Shown one piece after another: positions 27,527-36,003 of a DNA stretch of 64,000 nucleotides. The DNA lies in assembly GCA_963810555.1 (NCBI GenBank), contig CAWENX010000009.1, positions 248,001 through 312,000 of the forward strand, read 5' to 3'. Position 1 is the stretch's first letter. Each line of letters opens with the position of its first letter. Source of the DNA: G963677325 sp963810555 (GTDB lineage Bacteria > Bacteroidota > Bacteroidia > Bacteroidales > Prolixibacteraceae). The notes below the pieces were generated by a model. The model was not told the DNA's origin. It saw only the letters and a program-made list of their open reading frames with translations, and searched no databases. Both the position numbers and the translations under genes were made by a program.

Positions 27527-28465
27527 ATGAGATATGCTGTTATACTTCATAATCCGGTATCCGGAGAATCTGGGGAAGACGAACTGGATGTGCTGAATCA
27601 GGCGCAATTGATTGAAGAAGCTCTTAATTCTTTAGGATACAGTTCTGAAAGGATTGAGTTTAACCTGGATATAAAAGGATTGATGATTAACCTTAGGGCA
27701 ATAAATCCCGATATCGTTTTTAATCTTGTCGAGACAGTAAATAATACCGGCCGGCTAAGTTTTATTGCCCCGGCAGTTCTTGAATCTTTCGGTTTCAGAT
27801 ATACAGGGTCAGGAAGTGAAGCTATTTTTTCCACAACCGATAAATTATTATGCAAAACGATTCTCCGAAGCCACGGTATCGCCACACCGGATTGGTCAAC
27901 GACAACTGATGAAATTGCTGACGACAAAGTATATCTGACAAAACCCATTGCGGAGGATGGATCACTAGGGATAGAAGAGAATAATGTTCTTAAAGGAGAA
28001 CAAATAACTTTGATACCCAAAGATCACTTCGCAGAGGAATATATTCCTGGCAGGGAGTTTAACATTTCTCTTATCGACGGGAAAAATGGCATTAAGGTTT
28101 TACCTCCCGCTGAAATGTGTTTTAATAACTACCCGGAATCTAAGCCAAGAATATTAGGATATAAGGCTAAATGGAAAGAAAACTCTTTTGAGTATAAAAA
28201 TACGTCAAGAAGTTTTAACTTTGGAAAAGAGGATTCCCTTCTTTTGGAAGAATTAAAGGTAATATCTCAAAGATGTTGGAAGGTATTTGGTTTAAAAGGA
28301 TATGCACGCGTTGATGTACGGGTCGGATACGATAATATACCCAAAGTAATTGAAATTAACGCCAATCCTTGCATTGCCCCTGACAGTGGATTTATTGCCG
28401 CATGCAAAGAAGCAGGACTGACAGAAATCGAAGTAATAAAAAGAATTATCGAAGATGCAGAATGA
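27527..28465 (+). CDS. ATP-grasp ligase, D-Ala--D-Ala ligase-like (second copy)
   Basis: 312 residues, a diverged paralogue of the preceding gene. IVFNLVETVNNTGRLSFIAPAVLESFGFRYTGSG corresponds to the first domain, TTDKLLCKTILRSHGIATPDW to the central domain, EEYIPGREFNISLIDG to the strand before the active site, and YARVDVRVGYDNIPKVIEINANPCIAP to the metal site. The ATP-clamp loop (LTKPIAEDGSLGI) is intact, so it should be active. It overlaps the GNAT gene by 11 bp. Two different ligases in series suggest a product with two ligated bonds. Confidence 0.82.
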   Translation: MRYAVILHNPVSGESGEDELDVLNQAQLIEEALNSLGYSSERIEFNLDIKGLMINLRAINPDIVFNLVETVNNTGRLSFIAPAVLESFGFRYTGSGSEAIFSTTDKLLCKTILRSHGIATPDWSTTTDEIADDKVYLTKPIAEDGSLGIEENNVLKGEQITLIPKDHFAEEYIPGREFNISLIDGKNGIKVLPPAEMCFNNYPESKPRILGYKAKWKENSFEYKNTSRSFNFGKEDSLLLEELKVISQRCWKVFGLKGYARVDVRVGYDNIPKVIEINANPCIAPDSGFIAACKEAGLTEIEVIKRIIEDAE

Positions 28466-28961
28466 AAAAAAACAGGTAATTAAAGCTTTGAATTACAGGA
28501 AGACAGTTGTACCGAGCGATTTAATGAATGTCGCAAATATTTTAAAGTCTACGGGATTTTTTAAGCCCCATGAGATTGATATTGCCATTGAACTTGTTGA
28601 AGAGAATCTCAATAACGGTGATGGTAGCGGATACCGCTTTAATTTTCTCGAAATCGAAGGAAAAACTGTAGCGTACAGTTGTTATGGAGAAATTCCGTTA
28701 ACCGTAAAAAATTTCGATCTCTACTGGATTGCAGTTGACAATAATTACCGCGGCAAAGGATTCGGACGTCTGCTGATGGAAAAGACGGAGTCGGATATCT
28801 CAGCTTTCGGAGGACGTGGAATATACATAGAGACTTCAAATAAGGAGATGTACAGACCAACAATGTCTTTTTATAAAAATTGCGGGTATGAGGAGGTCGC
28901 ATATTTTAAAGACTATTATGACATTGATGATCATAAAGTAGTTTTTTATAAAAAACTCTAA
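28455..28961 (+). CDS. GNAT-family N-acetyltransferase
   Basis: 168 residues. A single GNAT fold is visible: YSCYGEIPLTVKNFDLYWIAVDNNYRGKGFGRLLMEKTESDI, in which RGKGFGRLL is the acetyl-CoA pyrophosphate loop, then IYIETSNKEMYRPTMSFYKNCGYEEVAYFKDYY. It overlaps the second ligase by 11 bp, so it is the last step of the same operon. In the known ablAB pathway a GNAT acetylates beta-lysine, but AblB proteins are distinctly longer than this one, so it may act on a ligated product instead. Confidence 0.82.
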   Translation: MQNEKKQVIKALNYRKTVVPSDLMNVANILKSTGFFKPHEIDIAIELVEENLNNGDGSGYRFNFLEIEGKTVAYSCYGEIPLTVKNFDLYWIAVDNNYRGKGFGRLLMEKTESDISAFGGRGIYIETSNKEMYRPTMSFYKNCGYEEVAYFKDYYDIDDHKVVFYKKL

Positions 28962-29073
28962 GCGCAGAATAGAGTTGTGAGAATTCAACTTCTTCTGAAT
29001 CTCCCTTAACCTGAAATCTGCATCGGTTAAGCTTCCTCACTAAATAACTCATTTCTAAGGTCTCATCCCTCTG

Positions 29074-29652
29074 TCAGAGTTCTTCGTGATCAATATCCTT
29101 TACAGGAGCTCCCCGGTGATATTCCTTTATATTTTTAACTTTTCCGGCCATAAAAATCTCTGAAATTCCATATACCAGGAGAATTACACCAATAAATATT
29201 AAAATCGCCTCAGCCGTTTTAAAAGGATTGTAAAGCAACAAGATTCCACCGGTAATAGTCAGCAGGGCAAGGATAATAATCAGCAAGTACCAACCGGACC
29301 ATGATCGGGTTGCCAATGCGCTGATCAATTGCATTAATCCCATTATCAAAAGGATAATACCGAAAAAGACAGCGAATATTTTTATCATTGTTGAAGGTGC
29401 AATGATAAATGTTAAACCGACAGCAATACTGAAGATGCCCTGAAACGACCAGAAACCGCTTAAATTACCTGCTTTTTTTCTGTTGGAATAAATCAGGTTG
29501 ATCAGACCGCTTAACAGCAGCATTCCTCCAACAACCATCACCACCGTTTGCATAGTCAGACCGGGCATAAAAAGCAATAAACAGCCGGTAAGAATTGTTA
29601 AAATACCGCGCAATAAATAGTTGCGGGTAGTGGAAACAAAAAGAGTTGCCAT
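29074..29652 (-). CDS. HdeD-family membrane protein (DUF308)
   Basis: 192 residues with about six membrane helices arranged as tandem two-helix units, such as ILTILTGCLLLFMPGLTMQTVVMVVGGMLLLSGLINLIY and a later GGILLLYNPFKTAEAILIFIGVILLVYGISEI. The pairs GILTI...G.LLL.P and G.LLLYNP are characteristic of HdeD. Members are associated with acid resistance in enterobacteria; the role here is unknown. The charged C-terminal tail is cytoplasmic. The gene is convergent with the GNAT operon. Confidence 0.88.
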   Translation of the reverse strand: MATLFVSTTRNYLLRGILTILTGCLLLFMPGLTMQTVVMVVGGMLLLSGLINLIYSNRKKAGNLSGFWSFQGIFSIAVGLTFIIAPSTMIKIFAVFFGIILLIMGLMQLISALATRSWSGWYLLIIILALLTITGGILLLYNPFKTAEAILIFIGVILLVYGISEIFMAGKVKNIKEYHRGAPVKDIDHEEL

Positions 29653-29815
29653 GACCTTTAGTTATTAATGAATAGTTTACAATTCCTCTCCTATATCAAT
29701 CAGTTGTTATCCCAATATTTGTTTCTCCTATTAAACCTGAATATCATCCAATAACTTCAAAGCTTTGAGGTGACAAAAACTCAATAGCTATGAATGTCCA
29801 ATTTTTTTTAAATTT

Positions 29816-29838
29816 TTAATTCGTAATTCGTAATTCCC
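29816..29838. repeat. 7-bp-pitch repeat (TAATTCG)
   Basis: Three TAATTCG-type heptads sit directly at the 3' end of the kinase gene. The same word recurs near 9220 and 58810. Confidence 0.55.
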
Positions 29839-31199
29839 TAAAATCCCTCGTATGCTTTCAATCCAAGATTAATAGCCGGTTTTGCTTCTATTTCCAAGGC
29901 ATCCCAAACCATCAGGGCCGCCCCCAATGCTGTTGCATTGTCCACTTCAGAGGTATAAACCTTTTTATCGGGGAAAATTGTTGCCAGCATACGCACAAAA
30001 GTCTCGTTCCGTGCAAAACCGCCTGAAACATAGATTGATTTTGTTATATCATTCTTAGGTACAACAAGCTTGACAGCATCGGCATTTTCACGAGAAAGAT
30101 CAGCAATCAACTGAAGATATGCTTCATCAAAACTATTATATTTGGATAGGTCTACCGATTGATCAACATAATCCTTTGGAATGCCGTTCTTAAAGAAAAC
30201 TTTTTCAGCTTTTATGACAGATTTCATCAAATCATCATCAGTCTTTACATGCTTAAAATAATCGGCATCCTTTGAAAAATGTTTTGCCAGACGCTCAACA
30301 TTAACCTCATGAATGTAGCCCATGAAAAGGCGGGATGACTTAACGGGCTTTTGATGCACACCTAAATAGCATAAACAGTCACGGTTTAACTGCTCCATCG
30401 TCAGGGGCTCCTCATTGAACGGATTCATATTGATGCACCAGGTGCCAGTCGATAAGAGGATGAAAGGTTCTGTACTGTTCTCGATATAGGGTGCAAGTGA
30501 GGCGGAACTGTCATGCATCCCGATGCTGACTTTAATCGGTTTATTATCTATCGTGGTATCATATCGGGTATAATTTGATATCGGTTCAGGGAATGGCATT
30601 TTCTCATCTGCCACCCATTGATGGTATTTCTGATGATCGAAATCCCAGAGAGCAGTATGACAGCCTATTGATGTCCGCTCAGAAACCAGCTTCTCCGTAA
30701 ACAGGCAGGAAAGATATTGAGGAAAATGAAGAATGGATTCAACTTTACCGAATATCTGAGCTTTAGCTTTCTTCAGCCACAATGCCTGGAGGCCTGCATT
30801 AAGCATTCCCATCGCCGGGGAAGCGGTTTTTCGGCTGAATTCTGCAACTCCGCCATACCTTGCATATAACGGCTCAACAATACCTTCAGGCATCGGCTTC
30901 AGGTAGTTATAAACCGGTGTAAGCCGTTTACCTGCTTTGTCAAGATACATAAGGGTAGCACCATAAGTGGTGAAATTTAAGGCTTTAACATCATATTCAG
31001 GACTTTGTATAACTTGCCTGAGTGAATCATGTATCCACTTCTCAATCTTATCAATATCGTCACACTCGAATCCGTCATCATCCTTAATCTCAGGAAATTT
31101 CTGTTCATCCTCGTAAACAATTTTTAAATCCTGGTTAAAGAGAAGCAACTTTTTGTTTGTTTTACCGATGTCGAATATGGCGATAACTTTTGTCTTCAT
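29838..31199 (-). CDS. FGGY-family carbohydrate kinase (probable rhamnulokinase)
   Basis: 453 residues with the two-domain FGGY actin-like fold. The N-terminal phosphate-1 motif is FDIGKTNKKLLLF, the central GMHDSSASLAPYI and LLSTGTWCINMNPF contact sugar and ATP, and the C-terminal adenosine motif is YVSGGFARNETFVRML, followed by ATALGAALMVWDA. Its place as the last gene of the rhamnose operon makes L-rhamnulose the likely substrate, though the sequence alone does not separate RhaB from FucK-like kinases. The gap to rhaA holds a strong stem-loop. Confidence 0.82.
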   Translation of the reverse strand: MKTKVIAIFDIGKTNKKLLLFNQDLKIVYEDEQKFPEIKDDDGFECDDIDKIEKWIHDSLRQVIQSPEYDVKALNFTTYGATLMYLDKAGKRLTPVYNYLKPMPEGIVEPLYARYGGVAEFSRKTASPAMGMLNAGLQALWLKKAKAQIFGKVESILHFPQYLSCLFTEKLVSERTSIGCHTALWDFDHQKYHQWVADEKMPFPEPISNYTRYDTTIDNKPIKVSIGMHDSSASLAPYIENSTEPFILLSTGTWCINMNPFNEEPLTMEQLNRDCLCYLGVHQKPVKSSRLFMGYIHEVNVERLAKHFSKDADYFKHVKTDDDLMKSVIKAEKVFFKNGIPKDYVDQSVDLSKYNSFDEAYLQLIADLSRENADAVKLVVPKNDITKSIYVSGGFARNETFVRMLATIFPDKKVYTSEVDNATALGAALMVWDALEIEAKPAINLGLKAYEGF

Positions 31200-31272
31200 A
31201 ATTTAAATTTCAATGGAACAATATTAATAAAGCTTTATTTCTGATATCAGGTGACTGTAATTGAATAAATTG

Positions 31273-31318
31273 AAAGTAAAATTCCGGCCTTCAGTCACGA
31301 CGGCCGGAAATTTACTTT
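31273..31318. promoter_or_regulatory. 17-bp stem-loop in the rhaA-kinase gap
   Basis: A 17-bp arm (31273-31289) pairs with 31302-31318 with one mismatch around a 12-nt loop; the inner half is TTCCGGCC/GGCCGGAA. It lies between codirectional rhaA and the kinase gene. It could be a partial terminator or an mRNA-stability element that lowers kinase expression. There is no long T-run after it on the minus strand. Confidence 0.65.
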
Positions 31319-31348
31319 TGTTGTTCTGCGCTTTAAAGGCACAATTCA

Positions 31349-32614
31349 CTATCTTTTGCTTAATACTTCAGCTTCGTATTTCTGAATTGCTGCAACGTAA
31401 TCCAGGCTGTCGGGGACTTTATTGTCAAGGCAGTATTTATCGTAAACAGCTCCGAAAAGCATGGTCTTCATGTTTTCAAAAGCAGCAAGCCTTTCGAAAT
31501 TCTTGCCTTTCTCTTCCCAACCCTTAATCTGGGCTGTTGGCTCAAGCAGGGCATATAGGAATGCTTTTTGTGCCGATCTTGTGCCGATCACATAAGCGCC
31601 GATCCTGTTCATGCTCCCGTCAAAGAAGTCAAGGCCGACATTAACGCGTCCTAAAAGATTATTACGTATGATCTCCTGGGCGATCAGGATAACGTCATCG
31701 TTAAATGTTATGACATGATCGCTGTCCCAGCGCACTCCGCGTGATACATGCAGTAAGAGTTCATCGATATAAAGCAGGATTGAGGAGATTTTATCCCCCA
31801 CCGATTCAGTCGGATGGAAATGCCCCATGTCAAGGGTAAGCAAAGTATTGTTTTTAATTGCATAACCCATATAGAATTCATGCGAGCCAACAACCATTGA
31901 TTCCGAACCGATACCAAAAAGTTTGCATTCAACTGCATCTTTAAGGTGTTCCTTGGGGAATTTTACTTTCAGTATCTCATCAAGTGATTTTTTAAGCAGT
32001 GCACGGTGCCCCGCCCTGTCAACTGGAGTATCTTTTTCTCCGTCCGGAATCCAGATATTATGGACACATGGCGTTCCAAGCTGTTTACCCATTTCTGCGG
32101 CAATAATACGGCACCGTTTTACGTGTTCAATCCAGAATTTCCGGATGGATTCGTCCTTGCTTGAAAGAGTAAAGCCGTCATCAGCCTTGGGATGCGAAAA
32201 CAATGTGCAGTTGAAGTCCAGACCAATTCCCTCCTTCTTTGCCCAATCTATCCATCCCTGGAAATGCTTCACCTCAATCTGGTCACGGTCAACGAATTTA
32301 CCGCCAAATTCCCCGTAACTGGCATGAAGGCTCAATCTTTGTTTGCCGGCCAATAATGACATGGTCTTTTCAAGATCCTGCCTCATTTCAGCAATAGTGC
32401 GTGCTTTGCCGGGATAATTACCGGTGACCTGTATGCCGCCTCCCCCTAATTTGGAGTCAGCTTTCTCAAATCCGCCTACGTCGTCTGTCTGCCAGCAGTG
32501 CAGGCTTATTGTAACATCCTTCATTCGTTCAATTGCCTTGTCGGTGTCGACACCTATTGCAGCGTACTGCTCTTTGGCTAACGCGTAAGCTTTTTCTACA
32601 AATTCTTTTTTCAT
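31349..32614 (-). CDS. rhaA: L-rhamnose isomerase
   Basis: 421 residues, matching the ~420-residue family. It interconverts L-rhamnose and L-rhamnulose. Family blocks are SLHCWQTDDVGGFE near residue 37, GGGGIQVTGNYPGKARTIAEMRQDL, HNIWIPDGEKDTPVDR, LDMGHFHPTESVGDKISS (metal ligands Asp and His) and FFDGSMNRIGAYVIGTRSAQKAFLYALLEP. It sits between rhaM and the kinase on one transcript. The isomerase is intact, and no rhamnulose-1-phosphate aldolase is found in the window. Confidence 0.94.
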   Translation of the reverse strand: MKKEFVEKAYALAKEQYAAIGVDTDKAIERMKDVTISLHCWQTDDVGGFEKADSKLGGGGIQVTGNYPGKARTIAEMRQDLEKTMSLLAGKQRLSLHASYGEFGGKFVDRDQIEVKHFQGWIDWAKKEGIGLDFNCTLFSHPKADDGFTLSSKDESIRKFWIEHVKRCRIIAAEMGKQLGTPCVHNIWIPDGEKDTPVDRAGHRALLKKSLDEILKVKFPKEHLKDAVECKLFGIGSESMVVGSHEFYMGYAIKNNTLLTLDMGHFHPTESVGDKISSILLYIDELLLHVSRGVRWDSDHVITFNDDVILIAQEIIRNNLLGRVNVGLDFFDGSMNRIGAYVIGTRSAQKAFLYALLEPTAQIKGWEEKGKNFERLAAFENMKTMLFGAVYDKYCLDNKVPDSLDYVAAIQKYEAEVLSKR

Positions 32615-32678
32615 TGTGTTTTTAAGTTATTAATTATCAAAGTAACGAATTTAGCTTCACTGATCTTCGATTCACGAA

Positions 32679-32993
32679 TTATTCCAGGTAAAATACTTCT
32701 TTCAAAGGAATAGAAACAGGCGACTTGTCAGGATTGGTTTCCATGATCTCAGCATTCCAGGCCCACCATTTTTTTACTATCTCAGTGGTCCCAAGATCCT
32801 GCGATGAAGTCGTCCCACCCTGTTTTTGCACAGCGAAAAGGGTATTGGTCTCTTCATCAAGAAAAATGGAATAGTCATAGACTCCCGACGATTGAATAAG
32901 CGCTTTCAGTTCAGGCCATATTTCATCATGCCGCTTTTTGTACTCATCTGCAAAGCCCGGTTTGAGCTTCATTTTAAATGCATATCTTTTCAT
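32679..32993 (-). CDS. rhaM: L-rhamnose mutarotase
   Basis: 104 residues, the normal length. It interconverts the alpha and beta anomers of L-rhamnose. YAFKMKLKPGFADEYKKRHDEIWPELKALIQSSGVYDYSIFLDEETNTLFAVQ is the dimeric alpha/beta barrel core, with the conserved His in KKRHDEIWPEL, and KWWAWNAEIMETNPDKSPVSIPLKEVFYLE is the characteristic C-terminus. It lies between rhaT and rhaA in the same operon. Confidence 0.94.
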   Translation of the reverse strand: MKRYAFKMKLKPGFADEYKKRHDEIWPELKALIQSSGVYDYSIFLDEETNTLFAVQKQGGTTSSQDLGTTEIVKKWWAWNAEIMETNPDKSPVSIPLKEVFYLE

Positions 32994-33085
32994 CTTTTTT
33001 AATGTATAATTTAATGATTTATTAAGAGATTAATTCCTTCATTCTTTAATTCTTTCCCTATCAGTTTACATTCTAAGACTTTAAC

Positions 33086-34099
33086 CTACAATTTAACCAC
33101 AAAGGTTGAGAAAATCAATACAAGGATACCTATTACAAGAACAACGATCGTTTTTGTTCCCGTCCCTTTCCACTCTTTAAGAAAAATCCCCCAGATGTTA
33201 CTAAATGCAATGTTCAATGCCATTAATATACTCCAGCTCATCACCAGCATCGCTCCCGACAACAGGCTTTTTCCCATCCCGAAGAAGTGGAACTGGAGAA
33301 ACCAGAGAAACCCAGCGAGGAAGGTGAAGAAAATGTTGTTCAGCAATGTTTTCCCGTCTACCGTATAATAATCCTTGATCGTTCCGTTTTTGAAATTAAG
33401 GTACAGGCAATAAATCAGGTTGGTGATCAATCCGCCCAAAAGGATAAAAATTAAAGTGACATTACTTTGGTAAAGCGGATTGGTGCCGTGGGCAAGCGTT
33501 ACCTCGTCGATCGGTTTGCCGAAAGTAAATCCGAAATTAAAGCTTGCGCTCATTATTCCCGCAAAAACCGCAATGATGATACCCTTTTTGAGCGCAAATT
33601 CTGCAATAGCTTTTTTCTTCTCTTCTTCCGTGAGGTTTTTATTTTTCAAGGCACCGGCATATCCGATAATTGCAATTCCTGCAACACAGATAGCCACACC
33701 AAGAATAACAATTGGCGTGAGGGCAAGCCCGGGCATAAAAACCGGTGGGATCAGCGTCCCGAAAGCAGCACAGAAACCAAGTGCAATTGACTGCCCCATT
33801 GCCACGCCGAGATAACGCATGCTTAATCCGAAAGTAAGGCTGCCGACTCCCCACAAGGCTCCAAATAACATGGCCAGCCATTTTGCCGAAGCAGGAGATT
33901 CAGAAATGATAGGTAAAAGTTGTCCTGAAGGTACTGTAAAATAAGCAAATATCCATGGAACGATCAGCCATGCCGCCACTCCCTGGACGATCCAATAGGA
34001 TTCCCAGGCCCATGATTTTACTTTCTTAAAAGGTACATAAAAACTGGCAGCGCCGATACTGCCGATCGCGATCAATAAAATACCAACGACAGGATTCAT
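33086..34099 (-). CDS. rhaT: L-rhamnose/proton symporter
   Basis: 337 residues with ten predicted membrane helices, the RhaT family. The N-terminus GILLIAIGSIGAASFYVPFKKVKSWAWESYW, the internal GSLTFGLSMRYLGVAMGQSIALGFCAAFGTLIPP and SASFNFGFTFG are family features. It imports L-rhamnose across the inner membrane. It is the first gene of the rhaT-rhaM-rhaA-kinase operon and is preceded by a good -33/-7 promoter. The regulator is not in the window. Confidence 0.93.
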   Translation of the reverse strand: MNPVVGILLIAIGSIGAASFYVPFKKVKSWAWESYWIVQGVAAWLIVPWIFAYFTVPSGQLLPIISESPASAKWLAMLFGALWGVGSLTFGLSMRYLGVAMGQSIALGFCAAFGTLIPPVFMPGLALTPIVILGVAICVAGIAIIGYAGALKNKNLTEEEKKKAIAEFALKKGIIIAVFAGIMSASFNFGFTFGKPIDEVTLAHGTNPLYQSNVTLIFILLGGLITNLIYCLYLNFKNGTIKDYYTVDGKTLLNNIFFTFLAGFLWFLQFHFFGMGKSLLSGAMLVMSWSILMALNIAFSNIWGIFLKEWKGTGTKTIVVLVIGILVLIFSTFVVKL

Positions 34100-34142
34100 A
34101 AGGATTAGTTTTGTTTGTTTTAATAAATTATTATTGTGATCT

Positions 34143-34174
34143 CAAAGGTAGTGTTCATTACTATAGTATCCAAT
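34143..34174 (-). promoter_or_regulatory. Promoter of the rhamnose operon with internal palindrome
   Basis: On the minus strand ATTG (34171-34174), a 20-bp spacer and TACCTTTG (34143-34150) fit the -33/-7 consensus with one mismatch. The perfect palindrome TACTATAGTA (34159-34168) lies inside the spacer, a natural place for a repressor or activator site. The predicted leader is about 37 nt. Confidence 0.65.
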
Positions 34175-34350
34175 AGTCAATCTGAATAATTTTTTAAAAA
34201 TCTTGCCTTCAAATCTTTAGGTTTTGTAAAGTTAGCGATCTAATTCCTGACCATACCATTTTCTTAAATATATCCAAAGATTTCTAACCTAATTCCTCCT
34301 GCCAACACCATACCATGCTCTTGTTAACAGAGGTCTATTTATATATTATC

Positions 34351-34411
34351 TGTGTTATTTCTGTGTTAATATAACACAAATGATACACAAATAATACACA
34401 GATAATGCACA
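34351..34411. repeat. Mirror-image 11-bp-pitch array (TGTG / CACA)
   Basis: CACA starts at 34375, 34386, 34397 and 34408, and TGTG at 34351 and 34362, both on an exact 11-bp pitch, with the mirror centre near 34370. The outer left units are degenerate. It occupies the 509-bp divergent gap between rhaT and the DEAD-box gene; the rest of this gap is AT-rich and holds only the rha promoter. Confidence 0.88.
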
Positions 34412-34608
34412 GATAATAAGATAATGCAATTATGATTAAAAGAAAATAAAGAACCCTCTGATACTACTTTTTACTATTCTCAGCACATAGATCACGGCTT
34501 AATCTTTAATTTGCAGTAAATCAATAAAAAAGTAGTATCTTGCGCGAAATTTCATTATCGGATATTCAATAATCATACAAAAATGAATACCCTTTCTAAA
34601 AACAATAC

Positions 34609-35836
34609 ATGCCTTTTAAGTCTTTAAACATCATCGAACCGCTTCTCAAATCATTACAGGAAGAAGGTTACACCATCCCAACACCCATTCAAAATCAAGC
34701 CATTCCGATAGTTTTAAAAGGGAAAGATCTGCTGGGCTGCGCTCAGACAGGAACAGGAAAAACAGCGGCATTCGCTATCCCGATACTTCAATTGTTAAGT
34801 AGCAATAAATCATTCGGCAGTAGAAAGATCAGGAGCCTGATCGTAACTCCGACAAGGGAACTGGCGATTCAGATCGCTGAAAGCTTCAAAAATTACGGAA
34901 GGCACACCCGCCTTTCAAGCACCGTGATCTTTGGCGGCGTGAATCAAAACCCGCAAGTCAGGGCTTTACAGCATGGCGTCGATATTTTGGTTGCTACTCC
35001 CGGAAGACTGCTCGATTTGATGAATCAGGGTTATATTTCATTGAAAGAGATCGAAATTTTCGTACTGGATGAGGCTGACCGTATGCTGGATATGGGTTTT
35101 ATCCATGACATAAAAAAGATCATAGCATTTCTGCCGGCAAAACGGCAATCGCTCTTTTTCTCAGCAACCATGCCATCCGAAATTGTTAAGCTGTCAGAAA
35201 AAATACTTAGAAACCCTTCAAAGGTTGAAATTACTCCCGAATCACCTACTGTTGATATTATTAAGCAATATCATCTATTTCGTCGATAAAGGGAATAAAA
35301 GCGCCCTGCTGCTGGATATTTTTAAGGATAAGAACATTAAAACTGCCCTTGTATTTACCCGCACTAAGCATGGCGCCGACAGGGTTGTAAGAGTGCTTGA
35401 GAGAAATAACATCAAAGCTGAAGCCATTCACGGCAATAAAGCCCAGAATGCGCGCCAGCGTGCTTTGGCCAATTTCAAAGCGCAGACAACCCGTGTATTG
35501 GTAGCGACTGATTTAGCTTCACGCGGCCTTGATGTCGAGGATATGGAATTTGTCATCAATTATGAGATACCCAACATCTCAGAGACTTATGTTCACAGGA
35601 TCGGCCGTACAGGAAGGGCCGGCGCCGAAGGAACTGCTTACTCCTTTTGCGATGCCGACGAAAAACCCTATCTGCGCGATATTGAAAAACTGATCCGTAA
35701 GAAAATTCCTGTGATCGACAATCATCCATTCCCTTTAATGGATCATCACCCGGTAAAAGTTCCTCTGCAGCAACGTCCGCCGCAACGATTTGCGAGGTCG
35801 GTTCAAAAATCTTTCGTTCCCGGGAACAGAAGATAA
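34609..35836 (+). pseudogene. DEAD-box RNA helicase, frame broken by one base
   Basis: Two overlapping frames make a ~408-residue RhlE-type helicase. The first has the Q motif (IPTPIQNQAIP), motif I (AQTGTGKT), PTRELA, DEAD (VLDEADRMLDMGF) and SAT. The second has the motif IV-VI half (ALVFTRTKHGADRV, VLVATDLASRGLDV, YVHRIGRTGRAG) and a basic tail. Removing one base within 35269-35272 joins them as KQYIYFVDKGNK. It may unwind structured RNA at low temperature or in ribosome assembly. It starts at the ATG beginning MPFKSLNIIEPLL. The break is probably a sequence error. Confidence 0.9.
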
Positions 35837-36003
35837 AGTCTTTGATTTAAATGTAAAGGTAGCCAAGGGAATTTCAACCTTTTTCGTCAATTCAATGAAT
35901 TCAGGAAATTTGTCTATTTTTGAAGATCACTGGTTATTAAAACTTCTGTAAAACGGTTATAATCTCCGGTGATTGAAAGACAATCAGAAACTTACTGAAT
36001 AAA

